This document shows positions 40,472 through 50,110 of a stretch of DNA of 64,000 bases, piece by piece; the first letter of the stretch is position 1, and each line of letters opens with the position of its first letter. The stretch is from NCBI GenBank assembly GCA_016744595.1, contig JADGEB010000001.1, positions 1 to 64,000 of the forward strand. The letters run 5' to 3'. The notes beneath the pieces were generated by a model. It was not told the origin of the DNA. It made no database searches and worked only from the letters and a program-made list of their open reading frames with translations. A program made the position numbers and the translations under genes. The stretch comes from Desulfuromusa sp. (GTDB lineage Bacteria > Desulfobacterota > Desulfuromonadia > Desulfuromonadales > Geopsychrobacteraceae).

Positions 40472-41590
40472 ATGATCGTTGGAATTCTCAAGGAAATTAA
40501 GGTAGAAGAAAATCGTGTTTGTATGACCCCCGCTGGGGTTGAAATTATGAAGGGCAATGGTCATCTGGTTTTAGTTGAAACGTCCGCTGGAGTTGGCAGT
40601 GGTTTTAGTGATGCAGATTATAAAAATGCCGGAGCCGAAATTTCTCCATCGGCTGCCGATGTCTATGCTCGTTCAGAGATGGTGATGCACGTCAAAGAGC
40701 CACAGCCAAATGAATACCCGATGATTCGTGAGGGACAGATTGTTTTTACCTATTTTCACTTTGCCGCTGGTGAAGAATTGACCCGGGCGATGATTGAGCG
40801 TAAAGCAATCTGTGTGACTTATGAAACAATTACCAATCCAGATGGTTCACTACCGCTATTGACACCGATGAGTGAGGTTGCCGGGAGAATGGCAGCTCTT
40901 GAAGCGGCAAAATACCTGGAGCGTTCGCAAGGAGGTCGAGGAATCTTGATGGGTGGTGTGCCAGGGGTTGCTCCGGCAACTGTTGTGGTGGTTGGTGGTG
41001 GTGTGGTTGGTACCCATGCAGCACAGATGGCATGCGGCTTGGGGGCTAAGGTCTATCTGCTCGATATGAACCTTGATCGATTGCGGCATTTGTCTGAAGT
41101 GATGCCGAAAAATTGTTTTCCGATGATGTCTTCACCTGCAGTAGTCCGTGATCTGGTTCAGGAGGCAGACGTGGTGATTGGTGCAGTATTGCTGCATGGC
41201 GCCAAGGCTCCAAAACTGGTGACCAGAGATATGCTTAAAACCATGAAGCCGGGTGCGGTGTTGGTCGATGTTGCTATTGATCAAGGTGGTTGCTTTGAAA
41301 CTTCAAAAGCAACGACCCATACCGATCCAATTTATAAAGTGGATGATATTGTTCATTACTGTGTTGCTAATATGCCAGGTGCAGTTCCACTAACCTCTAC
41401 TATGGCTTTGACCAATGCGACCTTGCCTTATGCGGTGAAGTTGGCAAATCAAGGTTGGCAGCAAGCTGCCTCAGAAAATCCGGGGATTAAAGATGGTCTG
41501 AATGTGGTGGCGGGGAAGGTTTGTTACCTTGGTGTTGCAGAGGCTTTTGACCTCGATTATGTGCCTGTCGATGAAGTGCTAAAGATGTAA
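40472..41590 (+). CDS. ald: Alanine dehydrogenase
   Basis: 372 residues from ATG 40472 (AAAGGAG seven bases upstream). N-terminal MIVGILKEIKVEENRV, substrate-binding segment with EMVMHVKEPQPNEY and TYFHFAAGE, and an NAD-binding Rossmann fold VVVVGGGVVGTHAAQMACG; the length matches the family. Reaction: L-alanine + NAD+ + H2O to pyruvate + NH4+ + NADH. Divergent Lrp-type regulator; followed by a strong terminator. Links amino-acid uptake to central carbon metabolism and ammonia release. Confidence 0.94.
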   Translation: MIVGILKEIKVEENRVCMTPAGVEIMKGNGHLVLVETSAGVGSGFSDADYKNAGAEISPSAADVYARSEMVMHVKEPQPNEYPMIREGQIVFTYFHFAAGEELTRAMIERKAICVTYETITNPDGSLPLLTPMSEVAGRMAALEAAKYLERSQGGRGILMGGVPGVAPATVVVVGGGVVGTHAAQMACGLGAKVYLLDMNLDRLRHLSEVMPKNCFPMMSSPAVVRDLVQEADVVIGAVLLHGAKAPKLVTRDMLKTMKPGAVLVDVAIDQGGCFETSKATTHTDPIYKVDDIVHYCVANMPGAVPLTSTMALTNATLPYAVKLANQGWQQAASENPGIKDGLNVVAGKVCYLGVAEAFDLDYVPVDEVLKM

Positions 41591-41620
41591 CTCTGAGATT
41601 CATAAAATAATTATAGAATG

Positions 41621-41656
41621 AAACAAAGACTGCCCCATGGGGTAGTCTTTGTTTTT
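41621..41656 (+). terminator. Rho-independent terminator of ald
   Basis: AAACAAAGACT-g-CCCC / AT / GGGG-t-AGTCTTTGTTTTT: a long stem with one mismatch followed by a T run, 31 bp after the ald stop. Very convincing. Confidence 0.85.
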
Positions 41657-41825
41657 GATGGCAAAATGTTCTCATCTTTTCCGTTCGGAATTTTCTGCAA
41701 TCATTGCGCTACAAACTTTCTAATCAGATCCCTTGAAAAATAAGCCACTTTAAGTGTAAACTAATGAAGTCGATTCGGAAGGGGGGGATTTTTTCTTTTA
41801 GATAGCTTTATAGGGTAATTCAAGA

Positions 41826-43448
41826 ATGACTTCTCTCAAATCTGAGAACCTTATCAAAAAATCACTTCCACTGTTTCTTCTCCTGCTTTCGGGCTTGGGT
41901 GTGTTATTGGCTGGGGTGCTCGTTGTTTTTTTTCAGATGCAGGTTGGAAATTATGAGCGTGCTCTGATCGAGAAGGAGCAACATTCTCTGAATCTGCAGC
42001 GCATGATGGTGCGTAATCATTTTGCAACCATCGTTGGTGATCTCCTTTTTCTCTCAAAACAGGAGGGATTGAAGGCCTTTCTGCAAGATCCATCTCGTAG
42101 CAATCTTGACTTTATCAATAGTGAATATCGATCTTTCTCTGCAAGTAAAAAGGATTATGTACAGATCCGTTATCTTGATAGCAATGGGATGGAGGTGGTT
42201 CGTGTTAATTCTGACAATGGCCAATCGATCAGCATTCCCAAGGCTCAACTTCAGTTGAAAAGAGATCGTTACTATTTCAAGGACACCTTCAACTTAGATA
42301 AAGGTGAGGTCTTTGTCTCACCTTTTGATCTGAACATAGAACGTGGCAAAGTTGAAGAGCCCTATAAACCGGTGATCCGCTTTGCTACCCCGGTATTTGA
42401 TCAAAGTGGTGTTAAGCGGGGGATTGTTATGATCAATTATCTGGGCCAAGATTTTCTGGATATATTTATGGAAATCAGTCCAGAAAATCAAAGCCAAATC
42501 ATGTTGGTCAACAAGGAAGGGTACTGGTTATCACACCCGGAGGTTGAAAAGGAGTGGGGGTTCATGTTTGCGGATAAACGTCATGTCAGTATTACAAGGG
42601 AGAAACCAGAAATATGGAAAGAGATTCTGTCTTGTTTTTCAGGTCAGTTGGTCACCTCAGAGGGGGTATATGCTTTTACGACAGTTTCCCCTCTTGATTC
42701 TCAATGCATTTCAAGCGAAGGATCTGGTGATGCCTTTGGCTCTAGTGATCAAAATATTGCAGCAGATGAGTATTTCTGGAAAATCATTTCTTTTGTTTCA
42801 AAAAATGCACTATCTAGTCCATTGGATAAGCTCAAAATTTATCTTTTTGAACTGGGGGGGCTGCTGTTTCTATTGGGAGCTATCGGTGCGTGGTTTTTAG
42901 CCGAAACTTTTACTCGACGTGGACTTTACCAGACACAACTTGTCAATATGGCTCATTTTGATGCATTGACCGGATTGCCTAATCGGACTTTATTTTTTGA
43001 TCGATTAGATCAGTCACTTCTGTTGGCCAAGCGCTATGACAGAAAATGTGCCCTCTTGTATGTTGATCTGGATGGGTTTAAATCAATCAATGATACTCTG
43101 GGACATACTGCTGGTGACGAGCTTCTGACAGTTGTTGGCGAAAGAATGGTGGGCTGTTGTCGTACTTCAGATACTGTCGCGCGATTGGGGGGGGATGAAT
43201 ATGCCATTTTACTGACTGAAGTGGTAGATGGCAGGGGAGCGGAAGTTTTAGCGAAACAGGTTTTGGCGGCTCTTAAGGCTCCGTTTTTCCTGAAACAGCA
43301 AGAAGCCGTTATCGGCGCAAGTGTCGGTATCGCAATCTTTCCTGAGCATGGCAAAACAGCAGATCAACTTGTAAAAAGTGCCGATATGGCAATGTATTCA
43401 TCTAAAGGGGAAGGTAAAAATACCTATACCTTTGCCTCATTTATATAA
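41826..43448 (+). CDS. Membrane diguanylate cyclase with periplasmic sensor
   Basis: 540 residues. TM1 about 13-37, periplasmic sensor about 38-330 with Cache-like features (VQIRYLDSNGMEVVRVNSDN; MINYLGQDFLDIFME), TM2 about 342-362, GGDEF domain about 375-535. Active-site motif RLGGDEYAI (GGDEY, allowed variant). The inhibitory I-site RxxD is present five residues earlier (RTSDTVARLGGDEY). It should make c-di-GMP and be product-inhibited. No EAL domain. Monocistronic; the signal is unknown. Confidence 0.9.
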   Translation: MTSLKSENLIKKSLPLFLLLLSGLGVLLAGVLVVFFQMQVGNYERALIEKEQHSLNLQRMMVRNHFATIVGDLLFLSKQEGLKAFLQDPSRSNLDFINSEYRSFSASKKDYVQIRYLDSNGMEVVRVNSDNGQSISIPKAQLQLKRDRYYFKDTFNLDKGEVFVSPFDLNIERGKVEEPYKPVIRFATPVFDQSGVKRGIVMINYLGQDFLDIFMEISPENQSQIMLVNKEGYWLSHPEVEKEWGFMFADKRHVSITREKPEIWKEILSCFSGQLVTSEGVYAFTTVSPLDSQCISSEGSGDAFGSSDQNIAADEYFWKIISFVSKNALSSPLDKLKIYLFELGGLLFLLGAIGAWFLAETFTRRGLYQTQLVNMAHFDALTGLPNRTLFFDRLDQSLLLAKRYDRKCALLYVDLDGFKSINDTLGHTAGDELLTVVGERMVGCCRTSDTVARLGGDEYAILLTEVVDGRGAEVLAKQVLAALKAPFFLKQQEAVIGASVGIAIFPEHGKTADQLVKSADMAMYSSKGEGKNTYTFASFI

Positions 43449-43518
43449 TTGAAATCTGGTTCTGCAGAGGCGCTATGAATCAAGCTCTTGCAATGACAAG
43501 GATGCTTTTTTCTGGGAC

Positions 43519-45153
43519 TTACTGATATTTCTCTCGTAGAAGCCTTTTGTTGATTTTACCAACACTGGTTTTGTCGATAGCCTCGACAAATTTAACTTTT
43601 AGCAGAATGATTTGTTTAGAAATGATCCCTTTATCAACAAATCCGCGAATATGTTGAATCAATTCTTTTTCGTTAACTTCACTCTCCGGTTTTTTTACAA
43701 TGAGTGCCAGTGGCTTTTCACCCCACTTGTTATCAGGAAGACCGATAACAGCGACTTCTCCAATTCCGGGATAGGTGGCAAGCAAATCTTCTACTTCCAG
43801 TGACGAAATCCATTCACCACCAATCTTGATAACATCTTTGATCCGATCGGTAATTTTAACGTAGTTATTTTTGTCTATATTGGCAACATCACCAGTATGC
43901 AGATAACCACCGCGCCAGAGAGTTTCTGAATTGCGTTGATCTTTCAGGTAACCTTGAGTCAGCCAGGGGGCGCGGACAACAATTTCTCCCACACTCTCAC
44001 CGTCTGCGGAAACATCTTCCATTTGTTCATCAACAATCCTGAGCTCAACCAGTGGGATCGGTCGACCCGTTTTGCAGCGAAAGTCGAGTTCTTCTTCATC
44101 AGTTAAGTCCGATTCGGTCACATGAGCCAGAGTTAAAACCGGACAGGTCTCCGATAGCCCGTAGCCTGAGTAAATATCAATTCCCCTTTGCATGGCTGCT
44201 TTGCACATTGCTTTTGGCAGGGCGGCTCCACCAATCAAAACTTTCCAGTTCGACAGATCGACTTCATTGAAAAGAGGATGACTCATCAGCAGGTGGAGAA
44301 TCGTTGGTACACAGTGGGAGAAGGTGACCTTCTCTTTGTCGATCAGTTTAAGCAGCGTGTCTGGCATGTACTTGCCGGGATAAACCTGTTTAATCCCAAG
44401 TGATGTGGCAATATAGGGAACACCCCAGGCGTGAACATGAAACATCGGGGTCATCGGCATGTAGACATCCTGCTGATGAAAACGCCCTTGATTGACGACG
44501 GTTCCCAATGCAGCCATTCCTGAGATCGTATGAAGAACCAGTTGCCGATGGCTGAAATAGACTCCTTTCGGCATGCCTGTGGTTCCTGTTGTATAGAAAG
44601 TGGTTGCACGGGTATTTTCATCAAAATCTTGAAAGTCAAAATGATCACCACTGTCAGCTAGCAGGCTTTCGTATTCTCCGGCAAAGCTTAAAGATGTTTC
44701 CGGTTGTTGCTGACCGTCCTGGAGTAGAATATATTCTTTGACTGTATCGATGCGCCCCTTGATCTGCTCCAGTAGAGGGAGAAATTCTTCATTGACAAGA
44801 ATGTAATCATCTTCAGCATGATCTATGGTGTAGAGAACCTGTTCAGGAGAGAGTCGAATATTCACCGTATGCAGAACTGCACCGAGCATTGGTACAGCGT
44901 AGAAACATTCCAGATAGCGGTGACTATCCCAATCCATCATCGCCACGGTGTCACCCGGTTTTACACCAATAGCAGTCAGTGCATTGGCTAACTTACAGAC
45001 CCTTTGTCTGAATTCAGCGTAGGTAAAGCGAGCCTGGTCACGGTAGATGATTTCCTGTTGGGGATCATTAACTGCTGGAGCTTGTAACAGGTTTTTAATC
45101 AAGAGTGGATATGTATAGGCAGACGCGGTGCGCGGGATCAGATTGTCGGACAT
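43519..45153 (-). CDS. Acyl-CoA synthetase (long-chain fatty acid-CoA ligase family)
   Basis: 544 residues from ATG 45153 (GGAGG seven bases upstream; a frame to 45198 is rejected). AMP-binding motif TTFYTTGTTGMPKGVYFSHR, then MFHVHAWGVPY, SGYGLSETCPV, GYLHTGDVANID, and the C-terminal catalytic Lys in DKTSVGKINKR. Soluble, no signal. Activates fatty acids or related carboxylates to acyl-CoA through acyl-AMP. No beta-oxidation genes adjoin it. Confidence 0.9.
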   Translation of the reverse strand: MSDNLIPRTASAYTYPLLIKNLLQAPAVNDPQQEIIYRDQARFTYAEFRQRVCKLANALTAIGVKPGDTVAMMDWDSHRYLECFYAVPMLGAVLHTVNIRLSPEQVLYTIDHAEDDYILVNEEFLPLLEQIKGRIDTVKEYILLQDGQQQPETSLSFAGEYESLLADSGDHFDFQDFDENTRATTFYTTGTTGMPKGVYFSHRQLVLHTISGMAALGTVVNQGRFHQQDVYMPMTPMFHVHAWGVPYIATSLGIKQVYPGKYMPDTLLKLIDKEKVTFSHCVPTILHLLMSHPLFNEVDLSNWKVLIGGAALPKAMCKAAMQRGIDIYSGYGLSETCPVLTLAHVTESDLTDEEELDFRCKTGRPIPLVELRIVDEQMEDVSADGESVGEIVVRAPWLTQGYLKDQRNSETLWRGGYLHTGDVANIDKNNYVKITDRIKDVIKIGGEWISSLEVEDLLATYPGIGEVAVIGLPDNKWGEKPLALIVKKPESEVNEKELIQHIRGFVDKGIISKQIILLKVKFVEAIDKTSVGKINKRLLREKYQ

Positions 45154-45312
45154 TGATTTGCCTCCGTGCTTATTGAATTTCATTTGTGATTTATTCAATC
45201 AATTTAAAAATAACTATACGATTATCCTCTTCTGATCGCAAGGATTGTTGCTTGTGAAGCTGGTTCTCAAGGTCTAAGATAAGAGCAATATTAAAATCTT
45301 AGGAGATAGACA

Positions 45313-46005
45313 ATGAAGCTACCTGCCCCCTTACTTGAAGGAATATTGTTGCGCCGCTATAAGCGTTTTTTTGTTGATATTGAGTTGCTGGGCGGTCGCG
45401 TTGTTGTTGCCCATACTCCGAATACTGGAAGCATGAAACAATGTGCAATTGCTGGGCATAGGGTTCTGATTTCTCAATCTGATAACCCTAAGCGTAAGTT
45501 GAAATATACGTTGGAACTCATTAAAGTTGGTGTTTACTGGGTGGATACTCATACCCAGAGAACCAATCGTGTTGTTGAGGAAGCTTTATGCAATGGCTGG
45601 ATTGAAAGTTTAGCCGGGTATAAGGTAAAACCGGAATATAAATTCGGTGATAGTCGAATCGATTTTTACCTGGAAAAAACGAATAGCAAAGTGCTGGTTG
45701 AGGTTAAAAATGTCACGCTCTGTTGTCGCGAAACCACAGCTTGTTTTCCGGATGCCGTGACAACCCGTGGTCAGAAACATCTTCGTGAATTGCTTTCAGC
45801 TAAACAGCAGGGGTATCGGGCGGTGATCTTTTTTCTTGTTCAGCGTAATGAAGCAACAGAATTTGTTCCCGCCGATGATATCGATCCCGAATACGGTCGA
45901 TTGTTGCGTAAAGTTGTGGCCGCAGGAGTTGAAGCGCTGGCTTATAAAACCATTGTGACGCCGGAGGAGAACCGGGTAGGGGAGCAGATTCCCGTTTTAT
46001 TATGA
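45313..46005 (+). CDS. sfsA: SfsA family protein
   Basis: 230 residues. N-terminal OB-like part (LEGILLRRYKRFFVDIEL; HTPNTGSMKQC), then a nuclease-like core with DSRIDFYLE, VLVEVKNVTL, FPDAVTTRGQKHLREL (D...E-x-K and Q-K-H motifs of the PD-(D/E)xK fold). Known as sugar fermentation stimulation protein; probable nucleic-acid enzyme, true role unclear. The ribosome binding site is AGGAG. Ten bases before the TmcAL-like gene, same strand. Confidence 0.9.
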   Translation: MKLPAPLLEGILLRRYKRFFVDIELLGGRVVVAHTPNTGSMKQCAIAGHRVLISQSDNPKRKLKYTLELIKVGVYWVDTHTQRTNRVVEEALCNGWIESLAGYKVKPEYKFGDSRIDFYLEKTNSKVLVEVKNVTLCCRETTACFPDAVTTRGQKHLRELLSAKQQGYRAVIFFLVQRNEATEFVPADDIDPEYGRLLRKVVAAGVEALAYKTIVTPEENRVGEQIPVLL

Positions 46006-46014
46006 AGGATGTTT

Positions 46015-47262
46015 ATGCAAGCTGTTGGACTGATTACAGAATATAACCCTTTCCATAACGGGCATCTGCATCACTTGCAGGAAAGTTTACGTGTCACTGA
46101 CGCAGAGGTATCCGTTGCGGTGATGAGTGGACACTTTTTGCAACGTGGCGAGCCTGCTCTAGTGGATAAGTGGGCTCGGGCAGAGATGGCGTTGGCCGCT
46201 GGGGTCGACCTGGTTGTTGAACTGCCGCTTCCCTGGGCTGCCAGTAGTGCCCCCGATTTTGCTCGGGGAGCAGTGCAGGCTTTGGATGCACTTGGTGTTG
46301 ACAGTCTCTGTTTTGGCAGTGAGTCTGGTGAGATTAAAATCTTGCGTGATTGTGCCAATTTTTTACATGATCACGATTTGGTAGTGGCAAAAGCAGCAGC
46401 AGACCTGCTCCGCCAAGGGGTGACCTATCCTCAGGCCAGAGCACAGACCTTGAACCGATTATTGCCCGGAGAGAATCGATCTGAGGTTTTAGCAGAACCA
46501 AATAATATTCTTGGGATTGAGTACCTCAAGGCGTTACGTGAAATTGGAAGTACTATTGAACCATTTACCATCCTCAGAATTGGGGCTGGCTATCATGATG
46601 TGAATGTTGGTTCAAATTGCATTGCCAGTGCAACGGGGATTCGAAAAAAACTTGCGGCTTCAGAACCTGTCGAAGGGCTTCTCCCCTCTTCCTTGTTGGC
46701 GGTTCTTAATGAGGCTATCTCAGGAGGAGAATTTTTTTCACCTGATCAATATTTTCGGCAGCTTCTTGCACAAACTTTTCGGTGGCGTGACAGCTTAACG
46801 CGTTGTTGGATGGTTGATAATGGTATTGAAAATCGCCTGTTAGATGTTGCAGAAAAATCATTTTCTTTTGCTGAACTCGTAAGTGGCCTCAAGTCTCGGC
46901 AACTAACCCGCACTCGCATCCAGCGCATGCTGGTCTCTGTTTTACTTGAAATGGAGAAAAATGTGACCAAGGAACTTCTGTCGACACAGCCACGTTACTT
47001 ACATTTATTAGCGACCAGTCCTCAAGGGCAGAAGTTTCTGGCCTCTCGCCGTAAGCACAGAACTCTTCCTCTGATACAGAATTTTTCACGCATATATGCC
47101 ACTCTCAAGCGCCATTATGGAGCTGAGTCAACTGACGGTTTGCTTGCTTTTGAGCAATTGGAGCTGGAGCTAAGGGCGACAAAGATCTACACATTGCTTC
47201 TCCACCGATATAGAGGCGGTTCTCGAAACCGTGACTTTTATGAAGCATTACGTACGAAATGA
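46015..47262 (+). CDS. TmcAL-like nucleotidyltransferase (tRNA-Met cytidine acetate ligase family)
   Basis: 415 residues from ATG 46015 (AAGGA five bases upstream; an ATG two codons earlier is also possible). The N-terminal HIGH-like nucleotidyltransferase motif TEYNPFHNGHLHHLQ, then VMSGHFLQRGEPALVDKWAR and LVVELPLPWA, typical of the TmcAL/DUF795 family. Members use ATP to acetylate C34 of elongator tRNA-Met in bacteria lacking TmcA. Co-directional with sfsA. Confidence 0.85.
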   Translation: MQAVGLITEYNPFHNGHLHHLQESLRVTDAEVSVAVMSGHFLQRGEPALVDKWARAEMALAAGVDLVVELPLPWAASSAPDFARGAVQALDALGVDSLCFGSESGEIKILRDCANFLHDHDLVVAKAAADLLRQGVTYPQARAQTLNRLLPGENRSEVLAEPNNILGIEYLKALREIGSTIEPFTILRIGAGYHDVNVGSNCIASATGIRKKLAASEPVEGLLPSSLLAVLNEAISGGEFFSPDQYFRQLLAQTFRWRDSLTRCWMVDNGIENRLLDVAEKSFSFAELVSGLKSRQLTRTRIQRMLVSVLLEMEKNVTKELLSTQPRYLHLLATSPQGQKFLASRRKHRTLPLIQNFSRIYATLKRHYGAESTDGLLAFEQLELELRATKIYTLLLHRYRGGSRNRDFYEALRTK

Positions 47263-47383
47263 CCACATTGAAAAGATTGATTCTAACATTCATTATATGG
47301 ATGGTGTTGCTTCTGACTGCCTCTAAGCTTGCCAGTTTGGCTGAAATTTGTAAGTTTGATAGGTTCAAAAGGAGAATAACCAA

Positions 47384-48391
47384 GTGAGTATTAAAATAGG
47401 AATTAACGGTTTCGGTCGCATGGGTCGTCTGGCTCTCAGAGCATCTTGGAACTGGCAAGAATTCGAAATAGTTCACGTTAACGAAGTCAAAGGGGGGGTC
47501 GAATGTGCTGCCCATCTGCTTGAGTTTGATTCTGTTCATGGACGTTGGGATCAACAGATTGAACATGATGGGGCATCACTGATAATCGATGGTAAAAAGG
47601 TCAGTTTTAGTGAATATCAGGCTCCGGGTGACGTCCCTTGGGATGAATTAGGTGTTGATATCGTCATTGAGGCATCAGGAAAATTTCGTACAATTGAACT
47701 TATGCAGCCTTACTACGATCGAGGCGTTAAAAAGGTGATCGTTGCTGCGCCAGTCAAAGTGGGGGCTCTGAACATTGTCATGGGAGTTAATGACCACCTC
47801 TATAACCCGGACGAACATAACTTATTGACCGCTGCCAGCTGCACCACGAATTGTTTGGCTCCAGTGGTTAAGGTTCTGCATGAAAAAATCGGTATTGAAC
47901 ATGGTGTTATTACGACAATCCATGATGCGACCAATACTCAGGTGGTTATTGATGCTCCTCATAAGGATCTACGTCGGGCACGAGCTGCGAGTATGTCGTT
48001 GATCCCGACAACAACCGGCAGCGCAACTGCGATCACTCTGATTTATCCTGAGCTTGCGGGGAAACTGAATGGCCACGCCATACGTGTACCACTACTGACC
48101 GGATCGATTACCGATGCTGTTTTCGAAATGAAACGGGATGTGACCGCTGAGGAAGTTAATCAGCTGTTTCATGAGGCTGCAGATAGTTATTTGAGAGGGA
48201 TTCTTGGAATCGAAGAGCGGCCATTGGTTTCAGTTGATTATAAGGGTGATCCCCGTTCGGCCATTGTAGATGCGCCAAGTACGATGGTTGTTGATGGTCG
48301 GCAGTTGAAGGTTTTTATCTGGTATGACAATGAGATGGGGTATGTCCAGCGGATGATGGAGTTGTGTAAAAAGGTGGCTATTTCCTTTTGA
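47384..48391 (+). CDS. gapdh (ars): ArsJ-associated glyceraldehyde-3-phosphate dehydrogenase
   Basis: 335 residues from GTG 47384 (AAAAGGAG nine bases upstream). NAD fold [17 protein letters not shown], catalytic Cys in [10 protein letters not shown], and [12 protein letters not shown]. Family knowledge: GAPDHs encoded beside ArsJ use arsenate to form 1-arseno-3-phosphoglycerate, which ArsJ exports. The sequence is clearly a GAPDH; the arsenic role is inferred from the downstream arsJ. Downstream gene is 324 bp away across a repeat-like spacer, unlike the usual tight pair. Confidence 0.82.
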   Translation: MSIKIGINGFGRMGRLALRASWNWQEFEIVHVNEVKGGVECAAHLLEFDSVHGRWDQQIEHDGASLIIDGKKVSFSEYQAPGDVPWDELGVDIVIEASGKFRTIELMQPYYDRGVKKVIVAAPVKVGALNIVMGVNDHLYNPDEHNLLTAASCTTNCLAPVVKVLHEKIGIEHGVITTIHDATNTQVVIDAPHKDLRRARAASMSLIPTTTGSATAITLIYPELAGKLNGHAIRVPLLTGSITDAVFEMKRDVTAEEVNQLFHEAADSYLRGILGIEERPLVSVDYKGDPRSAIVDAPSTMVVDGRQLKVFIWYDNEMGYVQRMMELCKKVAISF

Positions 48392-48715
48392 GCGACTGTA
48401 GAGGGTAGCCTACGTGTTCGTCCACAGTCTTTTTACATTTAAAACCGGCGGGTCGCGTGGGGTGGAGTTTACGTTGAATTATTGGTGGATCGAGTTCTAA
48501 ATGGGTTCTTTTGTCGCCGCTGCTAGTTTGGACTGCCTCAGCACGGGGGGAGGACGGTACGGGAGGGCTGTTGTTTTGGTGGTAACGCCCAAATTCGAAG
48601 CAAGCTTCTCACATGGGCGAAAACCACAGAAACAAGTAAGGCGGCGTGCGGGGTCGCAACCCCGCGACCTTAAGACTTTAGGTAGAGATATAAAAGTAAA
48701 AGGCTCATCAAACCC
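48392..48715. other. 324-bp repeat-like spacer within the GAPDH-arsJ pair
   Basis: No gene supported. It contains a GC-rich palindrome GCGGGGT-CGCA-ACCCCGC (48648-48665) and GC/AT-uneven DNA unlike the neighbours, of a type often seen as dispersed intergenic repeats. An antisense frame through it and into arsJ (about 48497-48913) has no coding features. An insertion of a dispersed repeat between two co-transcribed genes is possible. Confidence 0.4.
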
Positions 48716-49948
48716 ATGACCAACATCAAAAACTACACTCTTGTCACTGCCGCCTACTGGGGTTTTACCCTCACCGACGGTGCACTGCGTATGCTGGTTT
48801 TGCTTCACTTTCATGACCTTGGCTACAGTGCAGTGCAGATCTCTTTTTTGTTTCTGCTCTACGAGTTTTTTGGTGTCATTACAAATCTGATCGGTGGGTG
48901 GGTCGGTTCCCATATGGGGCTGAAGGTGACACTGTTCGCTGGATTAACCTTGCAGGTGTTTTCTCTCTTTTTCTTGGGTCTTTTGAATCCTGAGTGGCCT
49001 GCGATGTTATCCGTTTGCTATGTCATGGGACTACAGGCGTTATCCGGTATCGCCAAAGATTTGACCAAGATGAGCAGCAAGAGTGCCATCAAGATGCTGG
49101 TTCCTGAAGAAGCTGACAGCACCCTGTTCAAGTGGGTTGCCGTCCTTACAGGATCAAAGAATGCTCTTAAAGGTGGAGGATTCTTTCTCGGTGGGTTGTT
49201 GCTCACCACAGTTGGTTTTCGTAATGGTCTGTGGTTTATGGCGGCGGGGCTGGCTTTGGTTCTGTTGGCCACAGCACTCTCATTGCCCAAAGCAATCGGC
49301 ATGGCAAAAAAGAAGACCAAGTTCAGCGCCATTCTGTCGAAGAGTCGTCATATCAACCTGCTGTCTGCCGCTCGATTGTTCCTGTTCGGTTCACGCGATA
49401 TCTGGTTTGTTGTCGGTCTACCGGTTTTTCTGTCGGCCAATCTTGGTTGGAATCACACTCAGATCGGTGGTTTTCTCGCCTTCTGGGTTATTGGCTATGG
49501 TGGCGTTCAGGCCTTTGCTCCAAAATTATTAACATTATTTATGGGGCACACCACGCCGCGTGGCGGAACGGCGAGTGCCGGAGCTTTCTCTCTGGCCGGA
49601 CTGACTGTTTTGATCGCCATCGGTGTCACTTTTGAATTGTCACCATGGCTGACGGTGGTTGTCGGTCTTGTCCTTTTCGGAGTTATTTTTGCCGTTAATT
49701 CTTCGGTTCACTCTTACCTGATTCTTGCGTATACCGAAACTGATGAGGCAGCGTTAAATGTCGGTTTCTATTATATGGCAAATGCCGCTGGGCGATTGGT
49801 TGGGACCCTTCTCTCTGGGATTGTTTTCCAAATGTCTGGATTAGCTGGGTGTCTCTGGGTTTCTGCGGTGTTTGTTTGTCTTGCCGGGGTCATTTCTCTG
49901 AAGTTTCCGAGAGGGTATTGCAATGAAAACATGGCCTCATCTATTTAA
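48716..49948 (+). CDS. arsJ: ArsJ, MFS exporter of 1-arseno-3-phosphoglycerate
   Basis: 410 residues with about eleven to twelve TM segments. Conserved ArsJ features: YTLVTAAYWGFTLTDGALRM at the N-terminus, LQALSGIAKDLTKMSSKSAI, GSKNALKGGGFFLGG and LFLFGSRDIWFVVGLPVFL. It removes the arsenylated product made by the neighbouring GAPDH, giving arsenate resistance. The ribosome binding site is AAAGG, ten bases before the ATG. No arsR, arsC or acr3 gene is seen in the window. Confidence 0.9.
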   Translation: MTNIKNYTLVTAAYWGFTLTDGALRMLVLLHFHDLGYSAVQISFLFLLYEFFGVITNLIGGWVGSHMGLKVTLFAGLTLQVFSLFFLGLLNPEWPAMLSVCYVMGLQALSGIAKDLTKMSSKSAIKMLVPEEADSTLFKWVAVLTGSKNALKGGGFFLGGLLLTTVGFRNGLWFMAAGLALVLLATALSLPKAIGMAKKKTKFSAILSKSRHINLLSAARLFLFGSRDIWFVVGLPVFLSANLGWNHTQIGGFLAFWVIGYGGVQAFAPKLLTLFMGHTTPRGGTASAGAFSLAGLTVLIAIGVTFELSPWLTVVVGLVLFGVIFAVNSSVHSYLILAYTETDEAALNVGFYYMANAAGRLVGTLLSGIVFQMSGLAGCLWVSAVFVCLAGVISLKFPRGYCNENMASSI

Positions 49949-50110
49949 GGCACAACATCCGGAAGGACATGATATTTTTTGAAGCAGTTTGGATTTTCTA
50001 ATGCTGTCGTTGGTAAAGTTCACAATGGTTCTAAATAGGGATGCAAGTCTATTCAAAAATGGTCAAGTTGCATTAATTAGTGACTTTGAGCTGGAATAAT
50101 CAATAAAAGG

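Noticed and set aside
39856-40557. Longer N-terminus for the Lrp-type regulator
   Set aside because: The extra 75 residues are not Lrp-like and would cross the divergent ald promoter and start codon.
48497-48913. 138-codon antisense frame across the GAPDH-arsJ spacer
   Set aside because: Arg/Cys/Lys-rich translation of repeat-like DNA that runs antisense into arsJ; no ribosome binding site or family.
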